Part shown: piece after piece, positions 34,412 through 43,416 of the stretch
How the letters are laid out: each line of letters starts with the position of its first letter
Position numbering within the stretch: position 1 is the first letter of the stretch
Source of the DNA: Opitutaceae bacterium
Lineage (GTDB): Bacteria; Verrucomicrobiota; Verrucomicrobiia; Opitutales; Opitutaceae
DNA: 64,000 bases
Assembly (NCBI GenBank): GCA_030693515.1
Contig: JAUYAK010000076.1
Coordinates: 102,319-166,318, forward strand
Reading direction: 5' to 3'
The notes under the pieces: model-generated
Database searches by the model: none
What the model saw: only the letters and a program-made list of their open reading frames with translations
What the model was told of the DNA's origin: nothing
Position numbers and translations under genes: made by a program

Positions 34412-35380
34412 CTATTCCTGAAATTTTAATTCGCGGGTGTCGCATTCCTGTCCGGTGCGTTGCGTGAGCGGTCCGTAGAGTTCCGGTCGCCGCGCGCGCA
34501 GCCAGAGCCGGCCGGTCGCGTTTTCGAGGAGACTTCCATCGAGGTCGGCCACGACCATCGCATCGGCGGCCGCGGAGGTTTCGGCCAGAACGCGACCGTA
34601 AGGATCGAGGATCATCGCGTTGCCAGTGCGAATCTCATCGTCGTCCACGCCGACGCCATTGCTGAAGATGAGAAACATCCCGTTGTCGTGCGCGCGGCTC
34701 GGCAGCCAGCGCATGAGCCAGCCGCGCCCTTTGTCACCGAGGAATTCGCGCTGGATCGCCGCGGGATCGCGGTGGCGATTGTCCCACACTACACGCTCGA
34801 TCAGGCCCATGAGGTGCGGGTTCCGGCTGCGGACCGCGCCGGTCTGGTGCGGCGCGATCAGGATTTCCGCGCCGCGCAGCGCGGTCAGGCGCACGTTTTC
34901 GATCAGGTTGCAGTCGTAACAAATCAGCACGCCGGCGCGGAAGCCGTCCGGCAGATCGAACACCGTGAGTTCGCCGCCGCTGCGCACCGCCTCGTGCTCG
35001 AACGCGTGCAGCTTCCGGTGGCAATGCACGGTGCCGTCGGGGAGCGCCACGACGTAGCTGTTGTAAAACTTACCGCTCGCGCCGGCCTCAAACCAGCCCG
35101 CTCCCACGGAGATGCTGTGTCGGCGCGCCAGCGCGATGAGTCGTTGCGTGCTGAGACCAGAGGGAATGGGCTCCGCCAGCGTGGCGAGTTGCGGCAAGGT
35201 GAGATTGCGAACGAACCAATAACCGCTGATGCAGCCTTCGGGAAACACGACGAGCCGCACACCCTGCGCGGCGGCCTCGGCCGTGAACGCCTCGACCTTC
35301 AGGAAGTTGGCCTCTTTGTCGGCCGGCGCGCTTTCGAACTGCACGGAGGCGACGCGGAGTTGGCGGGGTGATGACGACAT
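34412..35380 (-). CDS. Nitrilase-superfamily carbon-nitrogen hydrolase
   Basis: 322 residues, cytoplasmic. The three catalytic residues of the superfamily are visible: Glu48 in VVFPEGCISG, Lys123 in CHRKLHAFEHE and Cys154 in VLICYDCNLIENVR. These enzymes hydrolyse amides, carbamoyl groups or nitriles through a thioester on the Cys. The wording is closest to aliphatic-amidase/N-carbamoyl-type members, but substrate is not predictable. In this operon it is the third amide-acting candidate, together with the PIG-L deacetylase and the dimethylformamidase-like protein. Spaced 29 bases from the PIG-L gene. Confidence 0.87.
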   Translation of the reverse strand: MSSSPRQLRVASVQFESAPADKEANFLKVEAFTAEAAAQGVRLVVFPEGCISGYWFVRNLTLPQLATLAEPIPSGLSTQRLIALARRHSISVGAGWFEAGASGKFYNSYVVALPDGTVHCHRKLHAFEHEAVRSGGELTVFDLPDGFRAGVLICYDCNLIENVRLTALRGAEILIAPHQTGAVRSRNPHLMGLIERVVWDNRHRDPAAIQREFLGDKGRGWLMRWLPSRAHDNGMFLIFSNGVGVDDDEIRTGNAMILDPYGRVLAETSAAADAMVVADLDGSLLENATGRLWLRARRPELYGPLTQRTGQECDTRELKFQE

Positions 35381-35409
35381 GGAGGCGAATCGAAATGAGG
35401 TCTGCAGAA

Positions 35410-36213
35410 TCAGCCGCGGGCGAGGTCGCGCTCGTAGGCGGCGTTAACGAGATATTTTTTGCCGAGAGCGTCGCGCAGCGGATCGGCGCCCTCCGCGCAG
35501 AAGCCCATGTGCGAGTGGCGACGCCAGCCCTCGGCGTGACGGAAGCGCCGCGAAAGGCGTCCGAGTTCGCGCGAGGTGTCCTCCATGGTGCGGAGGTAAG
35601 AGTTCAAGCCCTGGGTCGCTTGCAACCAGCCGTGCTGGCTTTCGTGACACGCGAGCGCGGCGAGTTTTGTTTTTTGCACGGTGGTGGTGTCCACGTAGGA
35701 GCCGGCGGCTACGCGGCGGCGGAGGCTGTCCTGCAAACCGACGGGCATGGCGTGGTAAACGGTCGCGTCGCCGGACCACGCGGGCCGCCCGGCGGGCGTT
35801 GTTTTGAAGTTGGGGCAGCCGCGCGCGAACGTCGCAGTGATGGCGAGGCGACACGTGTTCATGTGGTCCTCCATATAGTCCTGCGGCGGATGAGTTAGGA
35901 CGATGGTGGGGCGGACCTCGCGGATGACGCCAGTGAGCCAGCGCAAGAGCGGAGTCGTGTAGAGAATCTCGAGGTCGTCGGTGCGGCTCGCGTGAAACGT
36001 TGCGCCGAGAATTTTCGCCGCCGCCTGACCCTCCCGGCGGCGAATGCCGCGGAGCTTGGCCGCCGGCCACTGGAGGCTGCCACAGGAGCCGGTGGAAACA
36101 TTGAGATAGTGCGTCGCGATGCCCGCCTCACGCAGGAGGCAGAGCGTGCCCGCCATCGTGAATTCGATGTCGTCGGGATGTGCCGCGATGGCGATGGCGC
36201 AGAGCCCGCTCAT
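35410..36213 (-). CDS. PIG-L family de-N-acetylase
   Basis: The ATG at 36213 overlaps the stop of the upstream oxidoreductase gene by 4 bases (ATGA), which fixes the start; 267 residues. The family zinc-site motifs are clear: AAHPDDIEF (residues 11-19, AHPDD) near the N-terminus and THPPQDYMEDHMNT in the middle, giving the His/Asp/His set. PIG-L/LmbE enzymes remove N-acetyl groups from GlcNAc-containing conjugates, including bacterial GlcNAc-inositol and diacetylchitobiose. No signal peptide, so it acts in the cytoplasm. Its place before NagB-like and nitrilase genes suggests deacetylation of an imported N-acetyl sugar. Confidence 0.88.
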   Translation of the reverse strand: MSGLCAIAIAAHPDDIEFTMAGTLCLLREAGIATHYLNVSTGSCGSLQWPAAKLRGIRRREGQAAAKILGATFHASRTDDLEILYTTPLLRWLTGVIREVRPTIVLTHPPQDYMEDHMNTCRLAITATFARGCPNFKTTPAGRPAWSGDATVYHAMPVGLQDSLRRRVAAGSYVDTTTVQKTKLAALACHESQHGWLQATQGLNSYLRTMEDTSRELGRLSRRFRHAEGWRRHSHMGFCAEGADPLRDALGKKYLVNAAYERDLARG

Positions 36214-37244
36214 TGCATTTCGGCGAGCTTTACGGTGCGGTTTTCCCGCGCAGAAAGATCCGCGGCGAGGACGGCGAGGTGCGATTTCATCGACTCGGCG
36301 AGCGAGGTCATCGGCATGATCTCGCCACGTTCGACGGTCTCGAAGAACTTTTGGAACTGCGTCTGATACGGGTGATCGGCGACATCGCCCGAATCGAGCA
36401 TCTTCATCGAAAGTTCGCTCCACTTGTGCTTGTCCACCCCGAGGCGGGTGGAGTGGAACTTATTATCGAGTAGGCTGCCCTCGCTGCCGACGAGATGGGT
36501 GTGGAAATAGTAGGGCTGGAGGCAATCGATCACCGACGCGACCTTGCCGAGCGCGCCGTTGGCGAAGCGCAGAACGCTCACGCTTGTGGTGGGATATTGG
36601 TAGTGAGCAAAGATCGCGTTGGCGGAGCTGGTGGTGTGGCTCGTGACGCTTTCAACGTCAGTGCCCATGCACATCAGCAGTGCGTCCATCGCGTGACAGC
36701 CGGCGGAGAGCAGACTGCTGCCGCCGGATTCCTTGGAGGTGTTCCAGCGGAACTGGCCATACCACGGGCCGATGCCGTGGTAATAGTCCACCTCACCGTA
36801 GTGCAGTTTGCCGAGGAGGCCGCTTTCGATCACGGCTTTGGTGGCGCTGAGCTGGCTGGAATAGCGGCACTCGAAACACACGCAGGCTTTGACGCCAGCG
36901 GCCCTCACGGCCGCGGCGACGCGGTGGGCATCGGCGAGGGAGAGCGTAATCGGTTTTTCGATGATGAGGTGCTTGCCGGCCTGAGCCGCAGCAATGATGT
37001 GATCGGCGTGCTGGTGGGGGTAACTGCACACCGAAATCACGTGCAAGTTGGGATCGGCCAGCATGGCGGCGAGGTCGGTGTAGGAGGTGATTTTCCCGCC
37101 GTGTTTGGCGCTGACGGCGGTCGAATCCTGCGGGCGTGATGAGTAAATCGCAGTGACCTGAGCGAGTGACGTGGCGTTGATGGCAGCGATATGCGCTCCG
37201 CTGACCCAGCCATAGCCGATGATGCCGACGTTGTATTTTTTCAT
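36210..37244 (-). CDS. Gfo/Idh/MocA-type NAD(P)-dependent oxidoreductase
   Basis: 344 residues. A Rossmann domain opens the protein ([18 protein letters not shown], residues 5-22, GxGxxG-like), [11 protein letters not shown] around residue 90-100 carries the conserved EKP lysine, and the C-terminal alpha/beta domain has the [16 protein letters not shown] segment with the His used in catalysis. No signal, cytoplasmic. The family oxidises or reduces sugar hydroxyls, often at C3, matching the two DUF1080 proteins of the operon. Stop overlaps the start of the PIG-L gene. A second family member lies at 42267-43412. Confidence 0.9.
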   Translation of the reverse strand: MKKYNVGIIGYGWVSGAHIAAINATSLAQVTAIYSSRPQDSTAVSAKHGGKITSYTDLAAMLADPNLHVISVCSYPHQHADHIIAAAQAGKHLIIEKPITLSLADAHRVAAAVRAAGVKACVCFECRYSSQLSATKAVIESGLLGKLHYGEVDYYHGIGPWYGQFRWNTSKESGGSSLLSAGCHAMDALLMCMGTDVESVTSHTTSSANAIFAHYQYPTTSVSVLRFANGALGKVASVIDCLQPYYFHTHLVGSEGSLLDNKFHSTRLGVDKHKWSELSMKMLDSGDVADHPYQTQFQKFFETVERGEIMPMTSLAESMKSHLAVLAADLSARENRTVKLAEMQ

Positions 37245-37278
37245 GCGGATTTCTGGTGTGGTTGAGACGAGTCCAAGC

Positions 37279-38100
37279 TCAGCGCTTGAGGGGATGGAGC
37301 TCGATACGGCGGAAGAAAATCTCCGCGCCCTCGGTTTGGAAGAGCAGCGAGCCTTCGCGGAAACTGGATTGCGTGCCCACGTTCACCAGAACGCCATTGA
37401 GCACGAAGCGGACGGAGTCGCCATCGCAGGTGATCTCGGCGTGGTTCCATTCGCCGACCGGCTTTTCGACATCCTGCCGGCCCCGGTAGCCGAGCACGTC
37501 CTTCCACTCGGGATCGCGGCCATACCAGTCGATCCGGCCGCCGGCGAACTTCGTGGGCGTGCCACCGGGTTTCCAGTTTTTGGTTTTTCCATCGGTCGTG
37601 GCGGTGAGTTCGGGTGAGATTTTTTTGCCGCCTTTGGCGTCGTAGCCTTGCACGAGGATGATGTCGCCGGTGCCGCCTTCGATGATTTGAAACTCCACCG
37701 AGCGCATCCACGGGGCGGTGAAGTCGTCCTTGTAATTGCCGAACGCGCCTTGGCAGTGCAGCAGGATGCCGCTGTCGCGCGTCCTGTTCTTACGCGGTTC
37801 CCACGTCACCGGCCCCCAGCGAAATTCCACCACGAGGCGATAATTTGTATAACGCTCCTTGGTCACGATGCCGCCGAAGTGCTGTCCGCTCAACCGAATG
37901 GCCGGCGCGCCGTCAATTTGGTCCACGACGGTGCAGACCTTGTCGGGATCCGTGTGGCCAAAACCGACGAGCCATGTGACGAACGGCGACAGGTCTTTCC
38001 CGTTGAACAGTGGGATGATTTTATCGGGCGTGATCGGTGATTGCCCCGCAGTGTGGAGTGCGGTGAGCAGCGTCAGGCAGGCGAGGGAAACGAGTTTCAT
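37279..38100 (-). CDS. DUF1080 / 3-keto-disaccharide hydrolase domain protein
   Basis: 273 residues with a signal peptide (LVSLACLTLLTALHTAG). Landmarks: IIPLFNGKDLSPFVTW (about 29-44), GGIVTKERYTNYRLVVEFRWG, DSGILLHCQG, MRSVEFQIIEGGTGDIIL (about 140-157), EWNHAEITCDGDSVRFVLNG and a final EIFFRRIEL strand. It is more like the larger DUF1080 branch with an extra loop after VEFQIIEGG. It is secreted, lies between the Gfo/Idh and the heme-binding dehydrogenase genes, and probably acts on the 3-keto product of a periplasmic oxidation. Also possible: an elimination reaction rather than hydrolysis. Confidence 0.87.
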   Translation of the reverse strand: MKLVSLACLTLLTALHTAGQSPITPDKIIPLFNGKDLSPFVTWLVGFGHTDPDKVCTVVDQIDGAPAIRLSGQHFGGIVTKERYTNYRLVVEFRWGPVTWEPRKNRTRDSGILLHCQGAFGNYKDDFTAPWMRSVEFQIIEGGTGDIILVQGYDAKGGKKISPELTATTDGKTKNWKPGGTPTKFAGGRIDWYGRDPEWKDVLGYRGRQDVEKPVGEWNHAEITCDGDSVRFVLNGVLVNVGTQSSFREGSLLFQTEGAEIFFRRIELHPLKR

Positions 38101-38125
38101 GGAAGGAATGGTGAAGAGGGGCAGG

Positions 38126-41100
38126 TCACTGTAGGCTTTTCAAAAAGGCGACGAGGTCTGCGAGGGTCTTGGGGTCGAGGGCGCGGTCGAGGCCAGCAGG
38201 CATGAGCGAGGTGGTGATGGATTCCATTTTGACGATGGCGGTGCGCGCCACGGGAATTTCCCGGCCGTCGCCGGTGGCGACAATGAGTTCGCCGGCAGTT
38301 TCGCGCGGGATGGTTCCGACGAGGGTTTCGCCTAGTTTGGTTTGAATGCTGAACGTTTCGTAGCCGCGCGCGAGCGTGGCGCTCGGGAAGGCGATCGCCT
38401 CAAGCAAATCGCGCGTCTCCCGGATGCGCCCAATATGGGATAGATCGGGGCCGATTTTCGCGCCGATGTCGCCGACACGGTGACAGCTCACGCACGCTCC
38501 CGCACCGGCAAGGAAAGCAGCCTTACCACGTGCGGGATCTCCGCCGCTGGCGATTTTCTCGAGTTCAGTGACACGGCTTTCCTTCGCGACGGCCTGATTC
38601 AAAATCTCCGAGATCATCGGCGCGGCGTTTTCGGAGGCCGGCGGAGGAAAGCGCCGGAAGAGGGTCTGCAAATCACCGCCGACGAGCGACCACCGGGCGG
38701 GCGTGGCTTGGAGTTGGGCAAGGAGAGCGGCCGCGATCTCCGCATCGGCGGGACCACGTTGAAACGCGCCCAGCAGCTGCGGCAACTCTACCGGCCCCGC
38801 GGCCGGCAGGCGCGCCGCGAGACTGAGGAGATGCTCCCGGCTCAATTTTGCACCGCTCAATACCGACGCGGCCTGCTGCCGGCCTTCGGGCGATCCGCCC
38901 GTCACAAATGGCTCCATCAGCATCTGAAACGATTCGGCATCGAGCAGCTTGTCGCCACCCGCCGCCGTCTGAAGCGACGCCACGCGAAACGCCGTTGGTC
39001 GCGCTGGATCGCCCGCGACTTCGCGGAGCGCAGCCGAAAAATCTCGGTCGCGATGAATCGCGATCGCGCGCAATGCCGCCTGGGCCAGTGTCAGATCGGT
39101 GGAGCGGAACGCGGACAGCAGGGGCTCGCGCCAACTGTCGTCCCACGCCCCGGCGGCGGAAGCGATCGCGTCGAGCACGGCGCGCGGGGTGAGGGCGGAA
39201 GCGGCGGGACGGGACGTGATATGTGCTTTCAGCCAAGCGCGCACGTCTGCCGACGCGATGAAGGCGGAGAGGATGCGTGCGCCAGTTTCGACGCGGCCCG
39301 CGTCTCCTGCCTCGGCAAACGCATACGACAGATGGTCGGCCGCCTCGCGACTCCACGCGGTGCGCTTGGCCGCGATTTGGAGGGCGGCGGAGCGCAATCC
39401 GGCGTCCGAGGATTTGAGTGCGTCGAAAACGGACCCGGCGACGAGATTTCCGCCGAACATCTGATCCAGCGCGATCAGGCCAGCGCGGCGAACGCGGGCA
39501 TTTTGGTGATCGAGGAGTTTTTGGGTGTCCGCCGGCTGGGCGATCTCGATGAGGGCGAAGATCAAGGCGTGGGTGAGAACAGGGGAGCTTTCCGTGGCGG
39601 CGATCGCGGTGGCGAGGACGGAAATTGCGGCGGGATTGCGGAGGCGGCCGAGGGCGCGGGCGGCCTCGCGTTTCACGGCGGGCGATTCGTCGGCCAGCAG
39701 GCGGGCGAGCGACGGGAACGCGTCCTGATCGTTGGTCGCGAAGACGCTCTGCGCCGCGGCTTCGCGCACACGGGCGTCGGCATCGGCGAGCGCGCGGCGG
39801 GCGGCAATTTTGGCGGCAGTCGTGCCGATGCGAGTGAGCGTCCAGACGGCATTGCTGCGAACGAGGTAGCGGGGATCACCGAGCGCGGTGGCGAGCGCAC
39901 TCACGGCGTCAGATTTTTTGGCCAGTTCGGCGACGGAGCGTTCGCGCACGACAGGCCGAGGATCGGCGAGATGCTCGATCAGTTTTTCGGGAGAGAGTTG
40001 GGTCCACCGGATCGCGAGGCCACGGGGATCGACGGGAGATTTTGCGCCGGTGCGACGGATGCGGTAGATGCCGCCGAGGATGTCGGGCCTCGCGACGCCT
40101 GAGGTCGGGCAGCCGCTCCGAAACCAAGCGCCGGTGTCGATCACGAGGAGACTGCCGTCGGCGTCTTCGATTACGTCGGTGAAATGGACGCCGCTGTCGG
40201 TGCTGGTCGCAAAAATTTCGGGCCGGCCGTGGAAGGTCGCTCCGTCGCGCTCAAACGCGACGCGCATGATGCGACGCGTGTTGAACTCAGCGAGGAACAG
40301 GTTGCCGCGATAGTCAGGAGCCCAGGACTCATTTTTCACCAAGGTGGTGCCGGCGGGCGCGACGTGGCCGAGGGACGTGATGGGCGCGAGCAGATCGCCG
40401 GTGCGTTTGAATTCGGCGATGATGCGCTCCTGATCGAAGCGGGGATAAACGCCGCCGTAGATCCAATGCACGACTGCATCCGCGCGCGGATTGGCGAGAA
40501 ACAGGTTTACCGTGCCGAAGATGTTTCCCTCTTGGTCGAAGGTGATTTCGGTGGGATTGTCCATGCCGCCGCCGGCGTGGACTTGAATGTCGGTGCCGTC
40601 CGCGCGGCTGGACCAGATACGCGCACCGACTCCTTTCGAGACGAGAGTGCCGTCCGACTGAAAGACTTCGTGACCTTTGCGGCCGTGGCACCAGTAGAGC
40701 CGGCCGTTGGGATGAAGAAATGGCCCGTGCACATCGGCGGCGTTGCCGGTGAATTTGAATCCGGTGGCGATTTCCCTGCGCGTGTCAGCGCGCCCGTCGC
40801 CGTCGGTATCCTCGAAACGCCAGATGGACGGCGGCGAGGCGACGTAGAGTGCGCCATCGAGCCACTGCACACCTTGCGGAAAGGTCAGCTTATCCGCGAA
40901 AATGGTGGAGCGGTCAAAGATGCCGTCGCCATCGGTGTCCTCCAGCATGCGGACGTGGCTGGGCGGTTGGGCGGCGAGCGCCGTTTCGTTGAGATTCACG
41001 CCGGCGTTTTCCGCAACGAACAGGCGACCGCGATCGTCGAAACCTCCGAGCATCGGAAACCCGACCAACGGAGGCGCGGCGACGCGAACGACTTCAAATC

Positions 41101-41242
41101 CGGCGGGAACTTGGATGGGCGCAGGCGGTGGGGTCTGCGCGTTCGCGAGCAACGTTGCACTGGCGAGGACCAAGGTCGCCAACCGTCCGACGGCACGCGG
41201 ACGGTGTCCGGTTGGAAATAAACGAAGCGGTGCGATAGTCAT
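38126..41242 (-). CDS. PVC-type membrane-bound dehydrogenase with HEAT repeats and CxxCH heme site
   Basis: The ATG at 41242 overlaps the kinase gene's stop by 4 bases and starts a signal-like segment (LATLVLASATLLANA); 1038 residues. Residues about 45-400 are a six-bladed propeller of the PVC membrane-bound dehydrogenase type (FEVVRVAAPP, MLGGFDDRGRLFVAEN, GVQWLDGALYVASPP, GMDNPTEITFDQEGN). The middle holds Ala-rich HEAT-like repeats, and near the end CVSCH at 917-921 binds one c-type heme, followed by GAKIGPDLSHIG with a Met-less axial region. Such multidomain proteins are a hallmark of the PVC phylum; they are thought to oxidise sugars and pass electrons to a cytochrome chain. Substrate unproven. 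Confidence 0.87.
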   Translation of the reverse strand: MTIAPLRLFPTGHRPRAVGRLATLVLASATLLANAQTPPPAPIQVPAGFEVVRVAAPPLVGFPMLGGFDDRGRLFVAENAGVNLNETALAAQPPSHVRMLEDTDGDGIFDRSTIFADKLTFPQGVQWLDGALYVASPPSIWRFEDTDGDGRADTRREIATGFKFTGNAADVHGPFLHPNGRLYWCHGRKGHEVFQSDGTLVSKGVGARIWSSRADGTDIQVHAGGGMDNPTEITFDQEGNIFGTVNLFLANPRADAVVHWIYGGVYPRFDQERIIAEFKRTGDLLAPITSLGHVAPAGTTLVKNESWAPDYRGNLFLAEFNTRRIMRVAFERDGATFHGRPEIFATSTDSGVHFTDVIEDADGSLLVIDTGAWFRSGCPTSGVARPDILGGIYRIRRTGAKSPVDPRGLAIRWTQLSPEKLIEHLADPRPVVRERSVAELAKKSDAVSALATALGDPRYLVRSNAVWTLTRIGTTAAKIAARRALADADARVREAAAQSVFATNDQDAFPSLARLLADESPAVKREAARALGRLRNPAAISVLATAIAATESSPVLTHALIFALIEIAQPADTQKLLDHQNARVRRAGLIALDQMFGGNLVAGSVFDALKSSDAGLRSAALQIAAKRTAWSREAADHLSYAFAEAGDAGRVETGARILSAFIASADVRAWLKAHITSRPAASALTPRAVLDAIASAAGAWDDSWREPLLSAFRSTDLTLAQAALRAIAIHRDRDFSAALREVAGDPARPTAFRVASLQTAAGGDKLLDAESFQMLMEPFVTGGSPEGRQQAASVLSGAKLSREHLLSLAARLPAAGPVELPQLLGAFQRGPADAEIAAALLAQLQATPARWSLVGGDLQTLFRRFPPPASENAAPMISEILNQAVAKESRVTELEKIASGGDPARGKAAFLAGAGACVSCHRVGDIGAKIGPDLSHIGRIRETRDLLEAIAFPSATLARGYETFSIQTKLGETLVGTIPRETAGELIVATGDGREIPVARTAIVKMESITTSLMPAGLDRALDPKTLADLVAFLKSLQ

Positions 41243-42252
41243 GATGCGAGGGCGTTGTAGCCGAGGGTCTCGGCGAGCTGCAGGCACTCTTGGACGGGTT
41301 TCATGCCGGCGGAGCAGCTTGGGTCGTAGAGTGAGGACGCCGCCGCACAGACGCCGAGGCGCAGGCATTCGGCCACGGGCCAATCCTCGTGCAAACCGTA
41401 GAGGACGCCGGCGGCGAAGGCATCGCCGGCACCGGCGGCACCCTTGATGTGATGGGGCGGCACGCGCAGGCTGGGCTGCCAGATTTCATCCTGCCGGCTG
41501 GCGGCGAAGCTGCCTTCGGTGAAGTGAATGAACACCCACGAATGGACGCCGGCGTCGAGCAGGGCCCGGCTGGCGGCGCGGACGGCGGAGGAATCGAGCC
41601 GCAGGCACGCGCGGAGCGGGATGCCAGTGAGTTTCTCTGCCTCGTAGTCGTTTGCGAAAAAATAATCGACATGGGGCAACGCGGGAGCAGCCACTGCACG
41701 GAAGCGATCGCTTTGGTCGCTCACGCAATCGAGCGAAGTGCGGAGGCCGGAGGCGCGGGCGCGGCGCAGCACCTCGGCGGCACCGGTCTGGCCATCCGCG
41801 GCAATGGCATCGAGGCGGTCGAGCAAGAGAAGATAGCCCAGATGGAAAGTTTTCGCAGTCGTCTGCGTGAAATCGAAGTGCTCGGGGCCGAGGTGTGCGT
41901 TCGCGCCGCGCTGGTGGAAAAATGTCCGCCGGCCAGTGGCCTTCACGGTCATGACATCGGTGTAGCTCGTCGCGGCCGTGGCGGTGCGATGCAATTGCGC
42001 CGAGTCAATCCGGTGCGCGTCGCAGTCGGCGAGAATCGAGCGGCCGGTGTTGTCGTCGCCAATCAGGCCGATGCCCGCGAGGGGGAAGGGCGCGCCGAGG
42101 CAGGCGAGGTCCTTGAGGATGTTATAGGCTGAGCCGCCGTTGCCGGAGGATTCGTGGAGGATGGTCACCAGAGCGTCCTGCGCCGGCCAGGCGTCGACAA
42201 TCTTGGTGTGATCGACGATCCAGTTGCCACCTGCGATGATGCCGGAACGCAT
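41239..42252 (-). CDS. PfkB-family carbohydrate kinase
   Basis: Start at ATG 42252 (MRSGIIAGGNWIVDHTKIV); 337 residues, cytoplasmic. Ribokinase-fold signature: GNGGSAYNILKDLACLGAPFPLAGIGLIG (shown in part: GGSAYNILKDLACLG) at the sugar-binding side, and GAAGAGDAFAAGVLYG at about 271-286 with the catalytic Asp277 of the GAGD anion hole. It phosphorylates a sugar or sugar acid with ATP. Followed by the heme-binding dehydrogenase gene with a 4-base overlap and preceded by a Gfo/Idh gene 14 bases away. In the pathway it most likely makes the phosphorylated substrate of the aldolase encoded upstream. Confidence 0.9.
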   Translation of the reverse strand: MRSGIIAGGNWIVDHTKIVDAWPAQDALVTILHESSGNGGSAYNILKDLACLGAPFPLAGIGLIGDDNTGRSILADCDAHRIDSAQLHRTATAATSYTDVMTVKATGRRTFFHQRGANAHLGPEHFDFTQTTAKTFHLGYLLLLDRLDAIAADGQTGAAEVLRRARASGLRTSLDCVSDQSDRFRAVAAPALPHVDYFFANDYEAEKLTGIPLRACLRLDSSAVRAASRALLDAGVHSWVFIHFTEGSFAASRQDEIWQPSLRVPPHHIKGAAGAGDAFAAGVLYGLHEDWPVAECLRLGVCAAASSLYDPSCSAGMKPVQECLQLAETLGYNALAS

Positions 42253-42266
42253 GGATCGGAATGAGG

Positions 42267-43412
42267 CTAGGCGGGGACGACCACCGACTGGTTGCGATGC
42301 GAGGCGAGCGCGGCGCTCCACAGTTCGTGGCTGGCGACGGCCTCGTCGGGCGTGGCGCACCCGAACCGGTCGCCGAGTTTTCCAGCGCGTTCGGCGATGA
42401 ACGCTGCCCACATTTGCTGCATGAGGTCCGGGAATCCTGGTTCGAAGATGGAGCCGGTGATGGTCTTGAACGGCACGGCGAATCCGAGATCCGTTTTCTC
42501 CCATGATTGCTCTTTGCCCCGTCGATAGGTCCAGAAGGTCTTGGGTTCTTTGGTCGAGTAGCGGGCGCCGAGGTCGGTGCCGAGGATCTCAATGTGCCAG
42601 GTGTTCGTCTCGGTGGGCGCCATCCGTTTCATCTCCAGGGTCATCGGCGCGGCGTAGTCGCCGAGCTTGACGGTGGTGTGCAGCGTGGCGTTGTCCCACG
42701 TGTCGCAATCGGCCCGGCCGCCTTTGCCGTCGGGCCGGCTGGTGTAAACTTTCTGAAGCTGCGCGTAGAGCGTCTTCGACCGCCAGCCGAGCCGCAGGGG
42801 GATGTGCGCCACGTGGAGGCCGAGATCGCCCATCACGCCGATCTCGCCGCAGAACCGGTTCTGGCGTTTCCAATTGATGGGCTTGAGGGGATCGAGATCG
42901 CTGGAGTGGAGAAAGCCCGCGCGGATTTCGAGGATACGCCCGAAGGCGCCCGTGGCGGCCATTTGATGGATGCGCTGCGCGCCGGGCAGAAACGGAAACT
43001 CGGAGGACACGCGCACGAAGCGCCCGAGTGCCTTGGCCTCGTCGCGAATGCGGCGTGCCACCGCCAAATCGACGCCGAACGGCTTCTCGGCCAGCAAATC
43101 CTTCCCGGCCCGCAGCACGTCCAGATAGATCGATTCATGCAGGTGGTGCGGCACGGCGACGTAAACCACATCGACATCTTCGCGCGCAAGCAGCTCATGA
43201 TGATCCACGGTTAGGCAGCGCACGGTGGGAATCTGACTGAACCATTCAAGCAGCCCCGGCTGGATGTCGCACACCGCGACCAATTCAACGCGGACGGGAA
43301 AATCTACCAAGGTAAACCAGCGGGCAAAAGCCGAGGCGGCTTCACGGCCCATGAGGCCGCCGCCGATGATGCCGATGCGAACCGGCTGAGAGGGGTTAGT
43401 GCGTGAAATCAT
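42267..43412 (-). CDS. Gfo/Idh/MocA-type NAD(P)-dependent oxidoreductase
   Basis: The ATG at 43412 is preferred over one at 43454 because it avoids overlapping the aldolase gene; 381 residues. N-terminal Rossmann segment VRIGIIGGGLMGREAASAF, DLLAEKPFGVDLA with the conserved EKP lysine, and a C-terminal barrel-like domain with GDLGLHVAHIPLRLG and EMKRMAPTETNTWHIEILG. Longer than the relative at 36210-37244 and only distantly similar, so the two probably act on different positions or intermediates. Cytoplasmic. Four bases separate it from the aldolase gene, indicating co-transcription. Confidence 0.9.
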   Translation of the reverse strand: MISRTNPSQPVRIGIIGGGLMGREAASAFARWFTLVDFPVRVELVAVCDIQPGLLEWFSQIPTVRCLTVDHHELLAREDVDVVYVAVPHHLHESIYLDVLRAGKDLLAEKPFGVDLAVARRIRDEAKALGRFVRVSSEFPFLPGAQRIHQMAATGAFGRILEIRAGFLHSSDLDPLKPINWKRQNRFCGEIGVMGDLGLHVAHIPLRLGWRSKTLYAQLQKVYTSRPDGKGGRADCDTWDNATLHTTVKLGDYAAPMTLEMKRMAPTETNTWHIEILGTDLGARYSTKEPKTFWTYRRGKEQSWEKTDLGFAVPFKTITGSIFEPGFPDLMQQMWAAFIAERAGKLGDRFGCATPDEAVASHELWSAALASHRNQSVVVPA

Positions 43413-43416
43413 TTCT

